Shown: positions 26,215-35,200, counted from the first letter of the stretch. The stretch is DNA of 64,000 bases from Ferdinandcohnia sp036962685 (GCF_036962685.1 NZ_JBALOP010000018.1:1-64000); one strand, 5' to 3'. Program-made: numbers and translations. Notes: generated from the letters alone by a model not told the origin.

Positions 26215-27387
26215 TTAATATCCCTCCTGATTTGAATAAGCAAGCTTTCCACGACAAAATGTCATGATTACCTCTAATTGGTCATTCACGATTACAAGAT
26301 CTGCATCCTTACCAGCCTTAATGCTTCCTTTTCGGTCAAACATATTGATTTGCTTTGCTGGGTTAACGGCTGTCATTTCAGTTATGTCTTGAAGAGAACA
26401 ATCAGTGAATTTCATCATGTTTCGAACCGCATCATTTAATTTTAAAATACTTCCCGCTAAGGTTCCATCTTTTAATACAGCTCTTTCTTCATTCACAATG
26501 ACCTCTTGACCACCTAGGTCGTACATTCCCGCACCAAGACATTTTGCACGCATTGCATCAGTTACAAGAATGGAGCCCTCGCTTCCTTTATTTTTATAAG
26601 CAAACTTCACCATTTTAGGTGCGATATGAATTCCATCGACAATCATTTCACATTTTACTTCATCATGTAAAAGAACAGCACCAGCTACACCTGGTTCCCG
26701 ATGATGAATTCCGCGCATACCATTAAATAAATGCGTAGCATGGGTCGCTCCTGCTTCTATTGCTGCTTTAACCTCATCGTACACCGCGTCTGAGTGACCA
26801 ATGGAGGCAACGACGCCTGTATTTTTCAAATGAGCTGTTAGTTCAAGCCCTCCCGGTTCCTCAGGTGCTAATGTCACAAGACGAATATTTTCGCCTGATA
26901 ATGATTGCCATTTTTTAAACAGCTCCACATCTGGGTTAATAATATTATCCGGGTGCTGTGCTCCTGCTCTTTTCGGAGATAAAAATGGTCCCTCCAAATG
27001 TGCCCCTAAAATTTCTGCAGACCCAACATTTTGCTTTGGAATAAAATCAGCAATATTGCTGATTGCGTTTTCAATATCTTCTTTTGTCTTTGTCATTGTT
27101 GTTGCAAGAAAGCTTGTTGTTCCTTCCTTTGGAAGTACTTTTGTCATTGTTTCTAGTGCCTCAGGGGTTGCATCCATTACATCAGCACCGCTAGCCCCGT
27201 GAATATGTAGATCAATCATGCCTGGAATGAGTGAGTAGGAATCATCAAAGTTGATGACTTCGTCTTTATCACTTGCTGGGAGATCAGCCATTTGGCCAAC
27301 CCTCTTTATTTTTTCTCCATCAATTTCAATAAATCCTTTTTCAATGATACCTTCTTCGGAAAATATAGTCAGATTTGTTATAAACAT
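26215..27387 (-). CDS. nagA: N-acetylglucosamine-6-phosphate deacetylase
   Basis: 390 residues of the amidohydrolase superfamily. The metal motif is MIDLHIHGASG (about residue 58). LGAHLEGPFLSPKRAGAQ, ATHLFNGMRGIHHREPG and the catalytic VTDAMRA are conserved. It produces glucosamine-6-phosphate for NagB, whose gene abuts it. A NagR operator-like palindrome lies at 27439-27454 in the promoter region. Confidence 0.96.
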   Translation of the reverse strand: MFITNLTIFSEEGIIEKGFIEIDGEKIKRVGQMADLPASDKDEVINFDDSYSLIPGMIDLHIHGASGADVMDATPEALETMTKVLPKEGTTSFLATTMTKTKEDIENAISNIADFIPKQNVGSAEILGAHLEGPFLSPKRAGAQHPDNIINPDVELFKKWQSLSGENIRLVTLAPEEPGGLELTAHLKNTGVVASIGHSDAVYDEVKAAIEAGATHATHLFNGMRGIHHREPGVAGAVLLHDEVKCEMIVDGIHIAPKMVKFAYKNKGSEGSILVTDAMRAKCLGAGMYDLGGQEVIVNEERAVLKDGTLAGSILKLNDAVRNMMKFTDCSLQDITEMTAVNPAKQINMFDRKGSIKAGKDADLVIVNDQLEVIMTFCRGKLAYSNQEGY

Positions 27388-27438
27388 ATCAAAGACTCCT
27401 TTTATGTTTCTTCATTAAGTATATCTTTTATGAAAGCT

Positions 27439-27454
27439 AGTTGTCTATACCACT
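27439..27454. promoter_or_regulatory. NagR (dre-type) operator upstream of nagA
   Basis: AGTTGTCTATACCACT, a quasi-palindrome of the dre type (RGTKGTCTAGACCAMY-like) bound by NagR/DasR. The same 16 bases occur at 29414-29429 upstream of nagP, and the regulator gene is in the operon. Confidence 0.85.
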
Positions 27455-27526
27455 ATAATAATTTGTTATTTTACCTTACTTTTCCCCTCTTATTATAAAA
27501 TTATTGTGTTTCCCATGTAAATTAGA

Positions 27527-27765
27527 AAAGTGCAAGGCGCCCTGATTAAGGAACATCGACTAACTACCGCCACGTCCTGTGGCAAACATCGATGTCAGCA
27601 CATCCTCGAAAATGCTATGCATTTTCTTCGTGCGATGATTATGCTCCCGAAGCCTTCCTTGTCCTGTGCAAGTCATGCATATGACGAGCACTGACAGAAG
27701 GTGCATTTTACCTTCCGAAGCGATTGGCTAGACCATAGAGCCGATGGCGCCTGAAGCTAATAAAT
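27527..27765 (+). repeat. Dispersed palindromic element, family A copy 2
   Basis: Starts GTGCAAGGCGCC and ends GATGGCGCCTGAAGC. It shares the block ACAGAAGG.GCATTTTACCTTC..A.GC.ATTGGCT with 32108-32228. It also contains CCACGTCCTGTGG, the hairpin also found in family B. No gene is seen in this part of the 419-bp nagP-nagA gap. Confidence 0.6.
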
Positions 27766-27769
27766 AAAA

Positions 27770-27804
27770 GAAGGACCGCCCCTTTATGGACAGTCCCCCT
27801 AACT
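27770..27804 (-). terminator. Probable terminator after nagP
   Basis: Minus-strand stem around GGGACTGTCC / GGGGCGGTCC followed by TTCTTTTAT. It is imperfect. Confidence 0.5.
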
Positions 27805-27806
27805 TC

Positions 27807-29252
27807 TTACTTCTCTTTACGAATTTTATGAACCTCGTCTGCAACGAATTGTACGTTTGTTCCAACAATAACTTGAATGCTGTTTTTACCAACAACATTG
27901 ATTCCTGGAACACCTGTTGCTTTAATTTTTTTCTGATCAACTTTATCCATATCTTTCACTTCTAGACGTAGACGAGTTACGCAGTTATCAACTGATGTTA
28001 CGTTCTCATCTCCACCTAAGCCCTCATAAATTTGAGCAGCCATATTAGCGAATCTTGTTTTTCCATCTGTTTGAATAGCTTGGCCTTCTTCAACATCATC
28101 TTCTCTACCAGGAGTTTTGATGTTGAATTTTGTGATTAAGAAACGGAAGATTAAATAGTAAAGAACAAAGAACACTAAACCTTGCAGCAATAGCATATAC
28201 GGCATATTGGCTAATGGTAATCGTGAACTTAAAACAAAGTCAACTAACCCTGCACTGAATCCGAAACCTGCGGTCCAGTGAAAAGTTGATGCGATAAATA
28301 ATGAAATACCTGTTAATGCTGCGTGAACAACATATAATGCTGGTGCAACGAACATGAATGCAAATTCAAGTGGTTCTGTAACACCTGTGAAAAATGACGC
28401 AAAACCTGCTGCCATCATTAAAGATGCAACTTGTTTTTTACGAGCTGTTTTTGCTGTGTGATACATCGCAAGTGCAGCAGCTGGTAGACCAAACATCATA
28501 ATTGGGAAATATCCAGCCTGATACATACCAGTGATTCCTTTTTCTCCATTTCCTGACCAGAAGTTCCCGATATCGTTAATACCTGCAACGTCAAACCAGA
28601 ATACTGAGTTTAAAGCATGGTGTAAGCCTGTTGGAATTAATAGTCTGTTAAAGAATCCGTAAAGTCCAGCACCGATAGAGCCCAACTCACTGATTCCTTT
28701 ACCGAATGATACTAAGCCTGTATAAACCACTGGCCATACAAAGAATAGAATTGCAGAAGCAACAATCATCGCTACAGATGTCATGATTGGTACTAAGCGT
28801 TTTCCACTAAAGAATGCTAAGGCATCTGGCAATTGTACTTCACTGAAACGATTGTACATTCCTGCAGCAACTAAACCTGAGAGAATACCGATAAATTGGT
28901 TTCCAATTTTTCCGAAAGCTGCATTCACTTCTCCTGGGTCCACCCCTTGAAGCATTGCAACTGTATTTGTACCAAGTAATGTTGTAATAACGAGGTATGC
29001 AACGAGACCACTTAATGCAGCAGATCCGTCTTTATCCTTTGACATCCCCAATGCAACACCGACCGCAAATAAAATTGACATATTGTCAATAATTGAAGAT
29101 CCTGCTTTAATTAAAAACGCCGCTACCGCATTGTCTGCACCCCATCCAACAGGGTCAATCCAATAACCGATACCCATTAAAATAGCTGCTGCTGGCAATA
29201 CTGCAACAGGTAACATCAATGAGCGACCAATTTTTTGAAGATACTTCATCAT
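27807..29252 (-). CDS. nagP: PTS N-acetylglucosamine-type transporter subunit IICB
   Basis: 481 residues. An EIIC domain of about ten membrane segments (MKYLQKIGRSLMLPVAVLP to about 370, with GFASFFTGVTEPLEFAFMF) is followed by an EIIB domain with the phosphocysteine in VDNCVTRLRLEV (about residue 424). No IIA domain is fused, so a general EIIA is needed. It imports and phosphorylates GlcNAc; glucose specificity cannot be excluded from sequence, but the NagR operator upstream argues for GlcNAc. Confidence 0.9.
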   Translation of the reverse strand: MMKYLQKIGRSLMLPVAVLPAAAILMGIGYWIDPVGWGADNAVAAFLIKAGSSIIDNMSILFAVGVALGMSKDKDGSAALSGLVAYLVITTLLGTNTVAMLQGVDPGEVNAAFGKIGNQFIGILSGLVAAGMYNRFSEVQLPDALAFFSGKRLVPIMTSVAMIVASAILFFVWPVVYTGLVSFGKGISELGSIGAGLYGFFNRLLIPTGLHHALNSVFWFDVAGINDIGNFWSGNGEKGITGMYQAGYFPIMMFGLPAAALAMYHTAKTARKKQVASLMMAAGFASFFTGVTEPLEFAFMFVAPALYVVHAALTGISLFIASTFHWTAGFGFSAGLVDFVLSSRLPLANMPYMLLLQGLVFFVLYYLIFRFLITKFNIKTPGREDDVEEGQAIQTDGKTRFANMAAQIYEGLGGDENVTSVDNCVTRLRLEVKDMDKVDQKKIKATGVPGINVVGKNSIQVIVGTNVQFVADEVHKIRKEK

Positions 29253-29413
29253 AATGTTATTCCTCCTATAATTTGTATTTTCCTTCTATTCTTTGGTCCT
29301 CTAACTTCAAAAATTATCAATATGATTTCTTAAACAGGCAACGCTTACACGTTAGTGTAACCAAAAAAATAGGCAGAATACTTACCGCAACTCATTTTAA
29401 CACCCAGGGGTTT

Positions 29414-29429
29414 AGTTGTCTATACCACT
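29414..29429. promoter_or_regulatory. NagR (dre-type) operator upstream of nagP
   Basis: The same 16-mer as at 27439, AGTTGTCTATACCACT. On the minus strand its GGTATAGAC core overlaps a plausible -10 hexamer TATAGA with TTGTAA 18 bp upstream, so bound repressor would block the promoter. Confidence 0.85.
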
Positions 29430-29549
29430 CCAATGGAATTTATTACAAAAAATCATCATTTTTATCTACTACAATATAACTAAAGGAGTATAGATGAAGG
29501 GATTTCATTATATTACACTAGGGATAAGCCATTGATTAGGAGGTATTCC

Positions 29550-29699
29550 ATGAAACAAGGTGATAAGGTTGTCTATAATAACGATTTATATGAAGTTCTT
29601 TACGTTTATGAAAATGGAATGTATGAGATCAAACAAATGGAATTACTCTTCAAGGTAGAGCTCGTAAATAAGAGCGATCTCATACCTGTTGCTTGTTAA
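29550..29699 (+). CDS. 49-residue hypothetical protein
   Basis: ATG with AGGAGG seven bases upstream. The product begins MKQGDKVVYNNDLYEVLYVY and ends LVNKSDLIPVAC. The pattern resembles a small KOW/SH3-like beta barrel (GDKVVY, YEVLYVYENGMYEI). It is a single gene between nagP and the cyclase-family gene and shares the following bidirectional terminator. I do not recognise the family. Confidence 0.72.
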   Translation: MKQGDKVVYNNDLYEVLYVYENGMYEIKQMELLFKVELVNKSDLIPVAC

Positions 29700-29728
29700 T
29701 AATGTGATTCCTCCTTCCCTAGAGATTT

Positions 29729-29765
29729 TAAAAAAATCCATTGTTATTTTGACAATGGATTTTCG
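29729..29765. terminator. Bidirectional terminator
   Basis: Stem AAAATCCATTGT / ACAATGGATTTT flanked by A and T runs, between the 49-residue gene and the convergent cyclase-family gene. Confidence 0.85.
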
Positions 29766-29773
29766 TTGTTCCC

Positions 29774-30394
29774 CTATATGTTTTTTAATACTGCACGTAC
29801 TGGACTCCCATCTGCCCCTTCAATGGATAGTGGCAGTGCAATCAATTCATAATCACCTAGTTCCACTTCATCTAAGACAATCCCCTCAAGAATATATATG
29901 CCATTTTTATGTAAATGATGATGGGCTAGTAAATCTTTACTATCTAACTGATCGACAGATGGCGTATCGACGCCGACTAATTGAACCCCTTTTCCAGCCA
30001 AAAATGAAGCGACTTCAGGTTTTAAGCTTGTAATAGAAGTTGGAAATTTAGTTCGATCCTTCCATGAATTTGTGCGGATTAACAATCGTTTAACACCTGA
30101 TAAGTCAAATCCTTGTAGATCCTCGATTCCAATCTCTTTTTTTCCTGATATTTCAATGACTCTTGCTTTTCCAACATATAATTCAATCACTAATTCATGC
30201 ACCTTTTTTCCATCATTATCAAAGTGGTAAGGCGCATCAATATGCGTTCCAATATGGGTGCTCGTTGTGACTTTTCCTACATTAACCGTTGATGCTTTTT
30301 CAATCGACCATGATAATGCAAATTCAAATGGATGATCATTTGGCCATTCCTGTGTTGTTTGATTTAAAGGCTGTGAAATATCAATGAGTTTCAT
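29774..30394 (-). CDS. Cyclase / kynurenine formamidase-like metal hydrolase
   Basis: 206 residues. The signature HIGTHIDAPYHF (HXGTHXDXPXH) binds the divalent metal of the cyclase family, which includes KynB arylformamidase. ISQPLNQTTQEWPNDHPF and VGVDTPSVD are also typical. The ATG at 30394 has a GAGGTG site. No other tryptophan catabolic genes are nearby, so a kynurenine role is not supported; a related amide or lactone hydrolase is as likely. Confidence 0.85.
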   Translation of the reverse strand: MKLIDISQPLNQTTQEWPNDHPFEFALSWSIEKASTVNVGKVTTSTHIGTHIDAPYHFDNDGKKVHELVIELYVGKARVIEISGKKEIGIEDLQGFDLSGVKRLLIRTNSWKDRTKFPTSITSLKPEVASFLAGKGVQLVGVDTPSVDQLDSKDLLAHHHLHKNGIYILEGIVLDEVELGDYELIALPLSIEGADGSPVRAVLKNI

Positions 30395-30560
30395 TTGATT
30401 CACCTCTATTATTATTTTCTTATCAATAAGTATACGACTTGAGTCCAAATAATTCTGTTATTTTATTCTTAACATAATACATTTTCGTCTGGAGATTCTA
30501 GAAATGTCTTCTCAAAAAGAAGGTGATGTCATGAGAAAGAAACCCTTAAGGAGGTTTGTG

Positions 30561-31076
30561 ATGGGAATTTTGAGTGGAAATCCAAAAGAAGAACCCATGC
30601 ATTATGGTGAAGTTTTTGGTGTATGGTCTCACTTGTTAACAGCAAAAGGGATGGTTTCTGCCTACCAAACCTTACTTAATCATACCGGTGATGACGATTT
30701 AAAGAAACTATTAGAAGACATCATTGAAAATGGAATCAAACTGGAGATTGAAGAGGTTGAAACCTTGTTAAAAGAAAATGGGATTGGGTTACCTCCTGCG
30801 CCCCCAGAGCGACCTAATGCTTGCCTTGAAAACATCCCTCCAGGTGCTCGTTTTCAAGACCCTGAAATTGCGGCTAAGGTGTCCGCTGACATTGCTGTAG
30901 GTCTAGTGGCATGTAGTTCGATTATTGGACAATCCATTCGCGAGGATATTGCTACGATGTATGGCCAGTTTCATATGAAGAAAGCTCAATTTGGAGCAAG
31001 AATACTACGCCTTAACAAAGAAAAAGGATGGCTTGTTCCTCCTCCTCTTCATATTAATAAAGCTGATGGATGTTAA
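30561..31076 (+). CDS. DUF3231 family protein
   Basis: 171 residues with a DUF3231 core: MHYGEVFGVWSHLLTAKGMVSAYQTLLNHTGDDDL and KLEIEEVETLLKENGIGLPPAPPERP. The fold is a ferritin-like helical bundle by family. Members are common in Bacillus and some are spore-coat related (CotF-like), but function is not known. I chose the ATG after AAGGAGG (MGILSGNP); upstream ATGs at 30504 and 30531 would add up to 19 residues. Confidence 0.8.
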   Translation: MGILSGNPKEEPMHYGEVFGVWSHLLTAKGMVSAYQTLLNHTGDDDLKKLLEDIIENGIKLEIEEVETLLKENGIGLPPAPPERPNACLENIPPGARFQDPEIAAKVSADIAVGLVACSSIIGQSIREDIATMYGQFHMKKAQFGARILRLNKEKGWLVPPPLHINKADGC

Positions 31077-31089
31077 ATAAACCTTGTAA

Positions 31090-31122
31090 GGCAGATTCAT
31101 TTCGAATCTGCCCTTATTTTTT
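31090..31122 (+). terminator. Terminator after the DUF3231 gene
   Basis: Stem GGCAGATTC / GAATCTGCC followed by CTTATTTTTT. Confidence 0.88.
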
Positions 31123-31250
31123 CAGGTAACTTTTACATTTCCATGTATTTGCGCTCTATTTGCTTTCTCTCTTTTATTACCACCAATACTTTATTTAAAG
31201 AAGTAGCAAAATATAAAAGTAAATCGAATCATGCAAAGGAGGAATTTAGA

Positions 31251-32108
31251 TTGCAAAGATTTACAAAAACTGGTATAGCGATTCTTGGGTCTGCGATGCT
31301 TTTATTATCTGCGTGTAACACCAATAACAATGCGGCAGATGATAATAATCGTTCAGCAAACGTAGAAAGTGTAAACAACGGCTATCTCATAAAACAGAAC
31401 CGCCCTTATCGCACGACAACGTCAAGTGATAAGTATCCACATACAACAAGTGTTCAGCATGCACGAGGAGAACAAGAATATTTTCGTTTTATCAATAAAA
31501 AGATTGTCGTCCGTACGCCAAACGGCACTGAAGTAGCTCCGAATGGGAACTACAATTGGGCAGGTGGACCAAACAATGTGGTACCAGGACCAAATAATGT
31601 AGCACCACCACCGAATTTTGCGGGCGCACCAAATTACCCAACAGGGCAAACGCCACCTGCACCTGTTGAACAAAATCGTCAGCCGGCAACACAACAGCCA
31701 GCTACCCCTGCTCCAGCACCAACCGCTGGAATTAGTAATTTTGAAAGACAGGTAATCGACCTTACCAATGCGCAGCGTACGAAAAACGGCTTACCCGCTC
31801 TTAAAGCGGATACCGCATTAGGCAAAGTAGCAAAGACAAAAGCGAATGACATGCAGCAAAAGAATTATTTCTCCCATACGAGTCCTACCTACGGATCTCC
31901 ATTTGATATGATGAGGGATATGGGAGTATCCTACAAGACAGCTGGTGAGAATATCGCCAAAGGGCAAGCATCACCTCAAGCCGTGGTAAACGCTTGGATG
32001 AACAGTGAAGGACATCGTAAAAACATCCTGAATCCAAACTTCACTCATATCGGAGTTGGTCACCAAGCAAGTGGCAACTACTGGTCACAAATGTTTATTG
32101 GAAAATAA
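31251..32108 (+). CDS. CAP-domain (SCP/PR1-like) lipoprotein, YkwD type
   Basis: 285 residues starting at TTG after AAAGGAGG. Lipobox LLSAC gives a lipid-anchored cysteine near 19. A low-complexity N/P/A-rich linker (NNVVPGPNNVAPPP, PATPAPAPTAG) precedes a CAP domain from about residue 160: NAQRTKNGLPALKAD, SHTSPTYGSPFDMM, AGENIAKGQ, NSEGHRKNILNPNFTHIGVGH. Bacterial CAP proteins are cell-surface or spore proteins with unclear function. Confidence 0.88.
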   Translation: MQRFTKTGIAILGSAMLLLSACNTNNNAADDNNRSANVESVNNGYLIKQNRPYRTTTSSDKYPHTTSVQHARGEQEYFRFINKKIVVRTPNGTEVAPNGNYNWAGGPNNVVPGPNNVAPPPNFAGAPNYPTGQTPPAPVEQNRQPATQQPATPAPAPTAGISNFERQVIDLTNAQRTKNGLPALKADTALGKVAKTKANDMQQKNYFSHTSPTYGSPFDMMRDMGVSYKTAGENIAKGQASPQAVVNAWMNSEGHRKNILNPNFTHIGVGHQASGNYWSQMFIGK

Positions 32109-32228
32109 GAATAGCGAAAGGCGCTCAGCCTTAGGTGACAAGCATGAAAATGCTGACAGAAGGCGCATTTTACCTTCTGATGCAATTGGCTTAGACTAGA
32201 GAACCGATGGCTTCTTGAGCTAGACAAA
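32108..32228 (+). repeat. Dispersed palindromic element, family A copy 3
   Basis: Shares with 27527-27765 the block GACAGAAGG.GCATTTTACCTTC followed by GCRATTGGCT and CCGATGGC. It starts GCGAAAGGCGCTCAGCC and overlaps the stop region of the CAP gene. Confidence 0.6.
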
Positions 32229-32231
32229 AAA

Positions 32232-32261
32232 TTGGGGCAGACATTTTCAAATGTCGCCCCT
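32232..32261. terminator. Bidirectional terminator, CAP gene / tyrS
   Basis: Stem GGGGCAGACATTT / AAATGTCGCCCC followed by CTTTTTT, with an A run on the other side. Confidence 0.85.
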
Positions 32262-32270
32262 CTTTTTTAA

Positions 32271-33515
32271 TTACTTATGAATTTTAACAAATTTACGCTT
32301 TCCGACTTGAACAATCATGTCGTTTGTAATTTCCACGTCTAAATGAATATCCTCAACTTTTTCGCCATCCAGTTTAACGCCGCCGTTTTGAATCATTTTT
32401 CGTGCTTCCCCTTTAGACTTTTGTAAATCCAATTGAACCAGTAAATCAATGATGGAAATTGAGTTTTCTCCAGACCAAGTTACTTCTGGGATGTCTTCTG
32501 GGATTACCCCTTTTTGGAAGACCGTTTTAAAATGTTCCTCAGCCTGCTTAGCCGCTTCTTCACTATGGTACATTTTTACGATGGTTCTTCCAAGAAGCAT
32601 TTTTGCATCACGCGGGTGAAGCGAACCATTTTCTATATTTGCTTTGATTTCATTCTTTTCTTCAAGAGACAAGTCCGTTACGAGGTCAAAGTATTTCGCC
32701 ATCATTTCATCCTGGATGGACATTGTTTTTCCGTACATTTCATTTGGTGCCTCATCAACACCAATGTAGTTCCCTTTTGACTTAGACATCTTTTCAACGC
32801 CATCAAGTCCTTCTAAAAGCGGAAGAAGAATAACGACCTGTTTTTCTTTACCAAAATGCTCCTGTAAATGTCTTCCCATTAATACGTTGAAGTGCTGGTC
32901 ATTTCCACCTAATTCAATATCGCTTTCCAGCTCGACAGAATCATAGCCCTGCATGAGTGGGTAGAAGAATTCATGAAGCGAAATTGGCTTACCTGTCGCT
33001 AAACGCTCAGAGAAATCATTTCGTTCAAGCAAACGTGCAACGGTGATACTTGCCGCCAAATTGATAATGTCCTCGAAGTTTAAAGTAGATAGCCATTTGG
33101 AATTGTAGGAAAGCTCGACCTTCTCCATGTCTAATACTTTTCCAAATTGCTCAAAGTACGTTTTCGCATTGTGCTTCACTTCTTCGTCTGTCAGTTGTTT
33201 TCGGGCAACGGATTTACCAGTCGGGTCACCGATCTTCCCTGTAAAGTCACCGATTAGAAGCTGGATGACGTGTCCGTTCTCTTGGAATTGTTTTAATTTG
33301 TTTAACACCACTGTATGTCCTAAATGCACATCTGGAGCAGAGGGATCAAGACCTAGTTTTACTTTTAGTGGTTGGTTTGTAACAATGGATTTTGCAATTT
33401 TTTGTTTTAATTCATGTGCAGGGACTACTTCCTGTATACCGTTTGTATAGATGGCAAATTGTCTTTCTAGTTCTATTTTTTGTTGTGCTGTTAACTGTTC
33501 GATAAAGTTTTCCAT
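32271..33515 (-). CDS. tyrS: Tyrosyl-tRNA synthetase
   Basis: 414 residues, class I synthetase. It has VKLGLDPSAPDVHLGHTVVL with the HIGH-type HLGH, the KMSKSKGNYIG loop, and a C-terminal S4 RNA-binding domain (KSKGEARKMIQNGGVKLDG). It charges tRNA-Tyr. A T-box with a TAC specifier lies upstream, separated from the gene by a seven-copy 52-bp tandem array. Confidence 0.96.
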   Translation of the reverse strand: MENFIEQLTAQQKIELERQFAIYTNGIQEVVPAHELKQKIAKSIVTNQPLKVKLGLDPSAPDVHLGHTVVLNKLKQFQENGHVIQLLIGDFTGKIGDPTGKSVARKQLTDEEVKHNAKTYFEQFGKVLDMEKVELSYNSKWLSTLNFEDIINLAASITVARLLERNDFSERLATGKPISLHEFFYPLMQGYDSVELESDIELGGNDQHFNVLMGRHLQEHFGKEKQVVILLPLLEGLDGVEKMSKSKGNYIGVDEAPNEMYGKTMSIQDEMMAKYFDLVTDLSLEEKNEIKANIENGSLHPRDAKMLLGRTIVKMYHSEEAAKQAEEHFKTVFQKGVIPEDIPEVTWSGENSISIIDLLVQLDLQKSKGEARKMIQNGGVKLDGEKVEDIHLDVEITNDMIVQVGKRKFVKIHK

Positions 33516-33622
33516 TCTGGTATTCCTCCTGGTTTGTGATTTTAAATGTCTTTTACTATCTTATAAGAGCTTTTGATTCGAATGATGTTGAGTCGGAGAC
33601 GTTTCTTCTAATAGTTGTGCGT

Positions 33623-33986
33623 TTTTGTCTTTGAGATGCCTCCTCAGAGACATTTCTATCCTGATCCAACTCACTTTTGTCTACGAGACGTTGCCTCAAA
33701 GACATTTCTGCCCTGATCTAACTCACTTTTGTCTGTGAGACGTTGCCTCAGAGACATTTCTGCCCTAATCCAACTCACTTTTGTCTACGAGTCGCCTACT
33801 CAGAGACATTTCTGCCCTGATCCAACTCACTTTTGTCTACGAGACGTTGCCTCAGAGACATTTCTGCACTGATCCAACTCACTTTTGTCTGTGAGACGTT
33901 GCCTCAGAGACATGTCTGCCCTTATCCAACTAACTTTTGTCTACGAGTCGCCTTCTCGCAAACATTCCCCCCGAATTGAAACCAGC
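33623..33986 (-). repeat. Tandem repeat, 52-bp unit, seven copies
   Basis: TTTTGTCT recurs at 33623, 33675, 33727, 33779, 33831, 33883 and 33935, an exact 52-bp period. Each unit can form the hairpin TGTCT..GAG / CTC..AGACA; base changes are mostly in the loop. It lies between the tyrosine T-box terminator and tyrS. There are no unique spacers, so it is not a CRISPR array. Confidence 0.9.
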
Positions 33987-34023
33987 ATTTGTCCCCGAGA
34001 CAAGACTCTAGCGGTAAAAAAAC

Positions 34024-34262
34024 ATAAAAAACCACGCCCCTAAAAAAGGGACGTGGTTGCACGCGGTACCACCCTTGTTTGAAGATATGTATCTTCCGCT
34101 CCATTCGAATAACGGCTCGTCCGTTCTTTGCTAATTGCCGATTTCCGCGTTCACAAAGAAAGCTCAAGGAGGTAATTCGCATTTTATCTTTGTTCCGATT
34201 CTCACCAACCACCGGCTCTCTGCTACAGGGAGATAAATTGCTACTGATTCCTATCATCACTT
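34024..34262 (-). promoter_or_regulatory. T-box leader, tyrosine specific
   Basis: Minus strand. The T-box AGGGTGGTACCGCGT is at 34061-34075. The terminator AACCACGTCCC / AGGGGCGTGGTT with a T tail is at 34024-34058. Stem I carries a GAATTACC specifier region, giving UAC for tyrosine. It controls tyrS by antitermination when tRNA-Tyr is uncharged. Confidence 0.92.
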
Positions 34263-34375
34263 AATTATTTCAATATATACAGGTTATTTTATCGAATCGT
34301 TCAATAATTAACAAGCAAAAATCCACTTCCTTTTTCTTCATAGAAAACAAAAGCGGATTGTAAGCGCTTTAATAT

Positions 34376-34798
34376 TTATTGCTGTAAAATTAAATTTCCC
34401 GCAAATGTAATGTTTTGAATTGTAACGGGTAGACCGCCTGCTGGTGTACTCAGTAATACCTTGTCGCCCACATTTCGCAACAATAATTGTCTTCCAACCG
34501 GCGATAAAAATGAGATACATCCTGCATCCGGGTCTATTTGTTTAGGTAAACAAATAAAATAATCCTCAGAATCATTTTCCCCATCAAACATCACGGTTAC
34601 CTTTGTTCCAATAAAAACCATTGGTATAGCTTCAGTAACTTCAGTTTTTAAGTAACTTTCAAGCTCATTGATATAAGAACTAAAAAAGTCTTCCTTCCTT
34701 TCCTTAAGTGGTGTGGAGGATAAATAGAGATTTTTTAATTCCTGAAAATTTGTATCGATAAACTGGAGCTGCTCGACAAAATAATCCTTATGGCTCAT
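34376..34798 (-). CDS. GreA/GreB-type transcript cleavage factor-like protein
   Basis: 140 residues. The C-terminal half (IGTKVTVMFDGENDSEDYFICLP, ISFLSPVGRQLLLRNVGDKVLLSTPAGGLPVTIQNI) matches the GreA/GreB FKBP-like C-terminal domain, and the N-terminal part is helical but shorter than the coiled coil of GreA. It may bind RNA polymerase like the Rnk/GreA-C group rather than cleave RNA. The ATG has an AAGGAGG site. Monocistronic. Confidence 0.8.
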   Translation of the reverse strand: MSHKDYFVEQLQFIDTNFQELKNLYLSSTPLKERKEDFFSSYINELESYLKTEVTEAIPMVFIGTKVTVMFDGENDSEDYFICLPKQIDPDAGCISFLSPVGRQLLLRNVGDKVLLSTPAGGLPVTIQNITFAGNLILQQ

Positions 34799-35006
34799 AG
34801 TAGATATCCTCCTTGCTAGAATCAAACACCTTGCAAAATTTCATTTCCACCTTCATTTTTTATTTCCCCTTCCCTATTTTAAGTATAAAAATGTAGACCT
34901 TCCTCAATGAGAAAGGTCTACGTCTACCATACATTTCCAATAATATCATATTCATTTCAACAAAACTAGATATCTCGTAATCTGATTATTCGACAAAACT
35001 CGGCCA

Positions 35007-35200
35007 TTTGCGGTATACCATTTATCGTTCTACAGCTGAGCGATATACCGTTTTTGCCCTTTGCGGTATACCATTTATCGTTTCACAGCTGAGCGATATA
35101 CCGTTTTTGCCCTTTGCGGTATACCATTTATCGTTTCACGGCTGAGCGATATACCGTTTTATACGTTTGCCATATACCATTTATCATTTTACGGAAACAC
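35007..35200 (-). repeat. Tandem repeat, 53-bp unit, about 3.6 copies
   Basis: TTTGCGGTAT-type starts at 35007, 35060, 35113 and 35166, a 53-bp period. Units contain CGGTATA and TATACCG in inverted orientation, with ATCG / CGAT inside. It lies in the 447-bp gap between the CatE-like gene terminator and the Gre-like gene; the rest of the gap is A/T-rich without a gene. Confidence 0.85.

Noticed and set aside
33623..33986. CRISPR array
   Set aside because: The units repeat end to end with no unique spacers, and no cas genes are nearby. The same reasoning rejects the arrays at 35007 and 51588.
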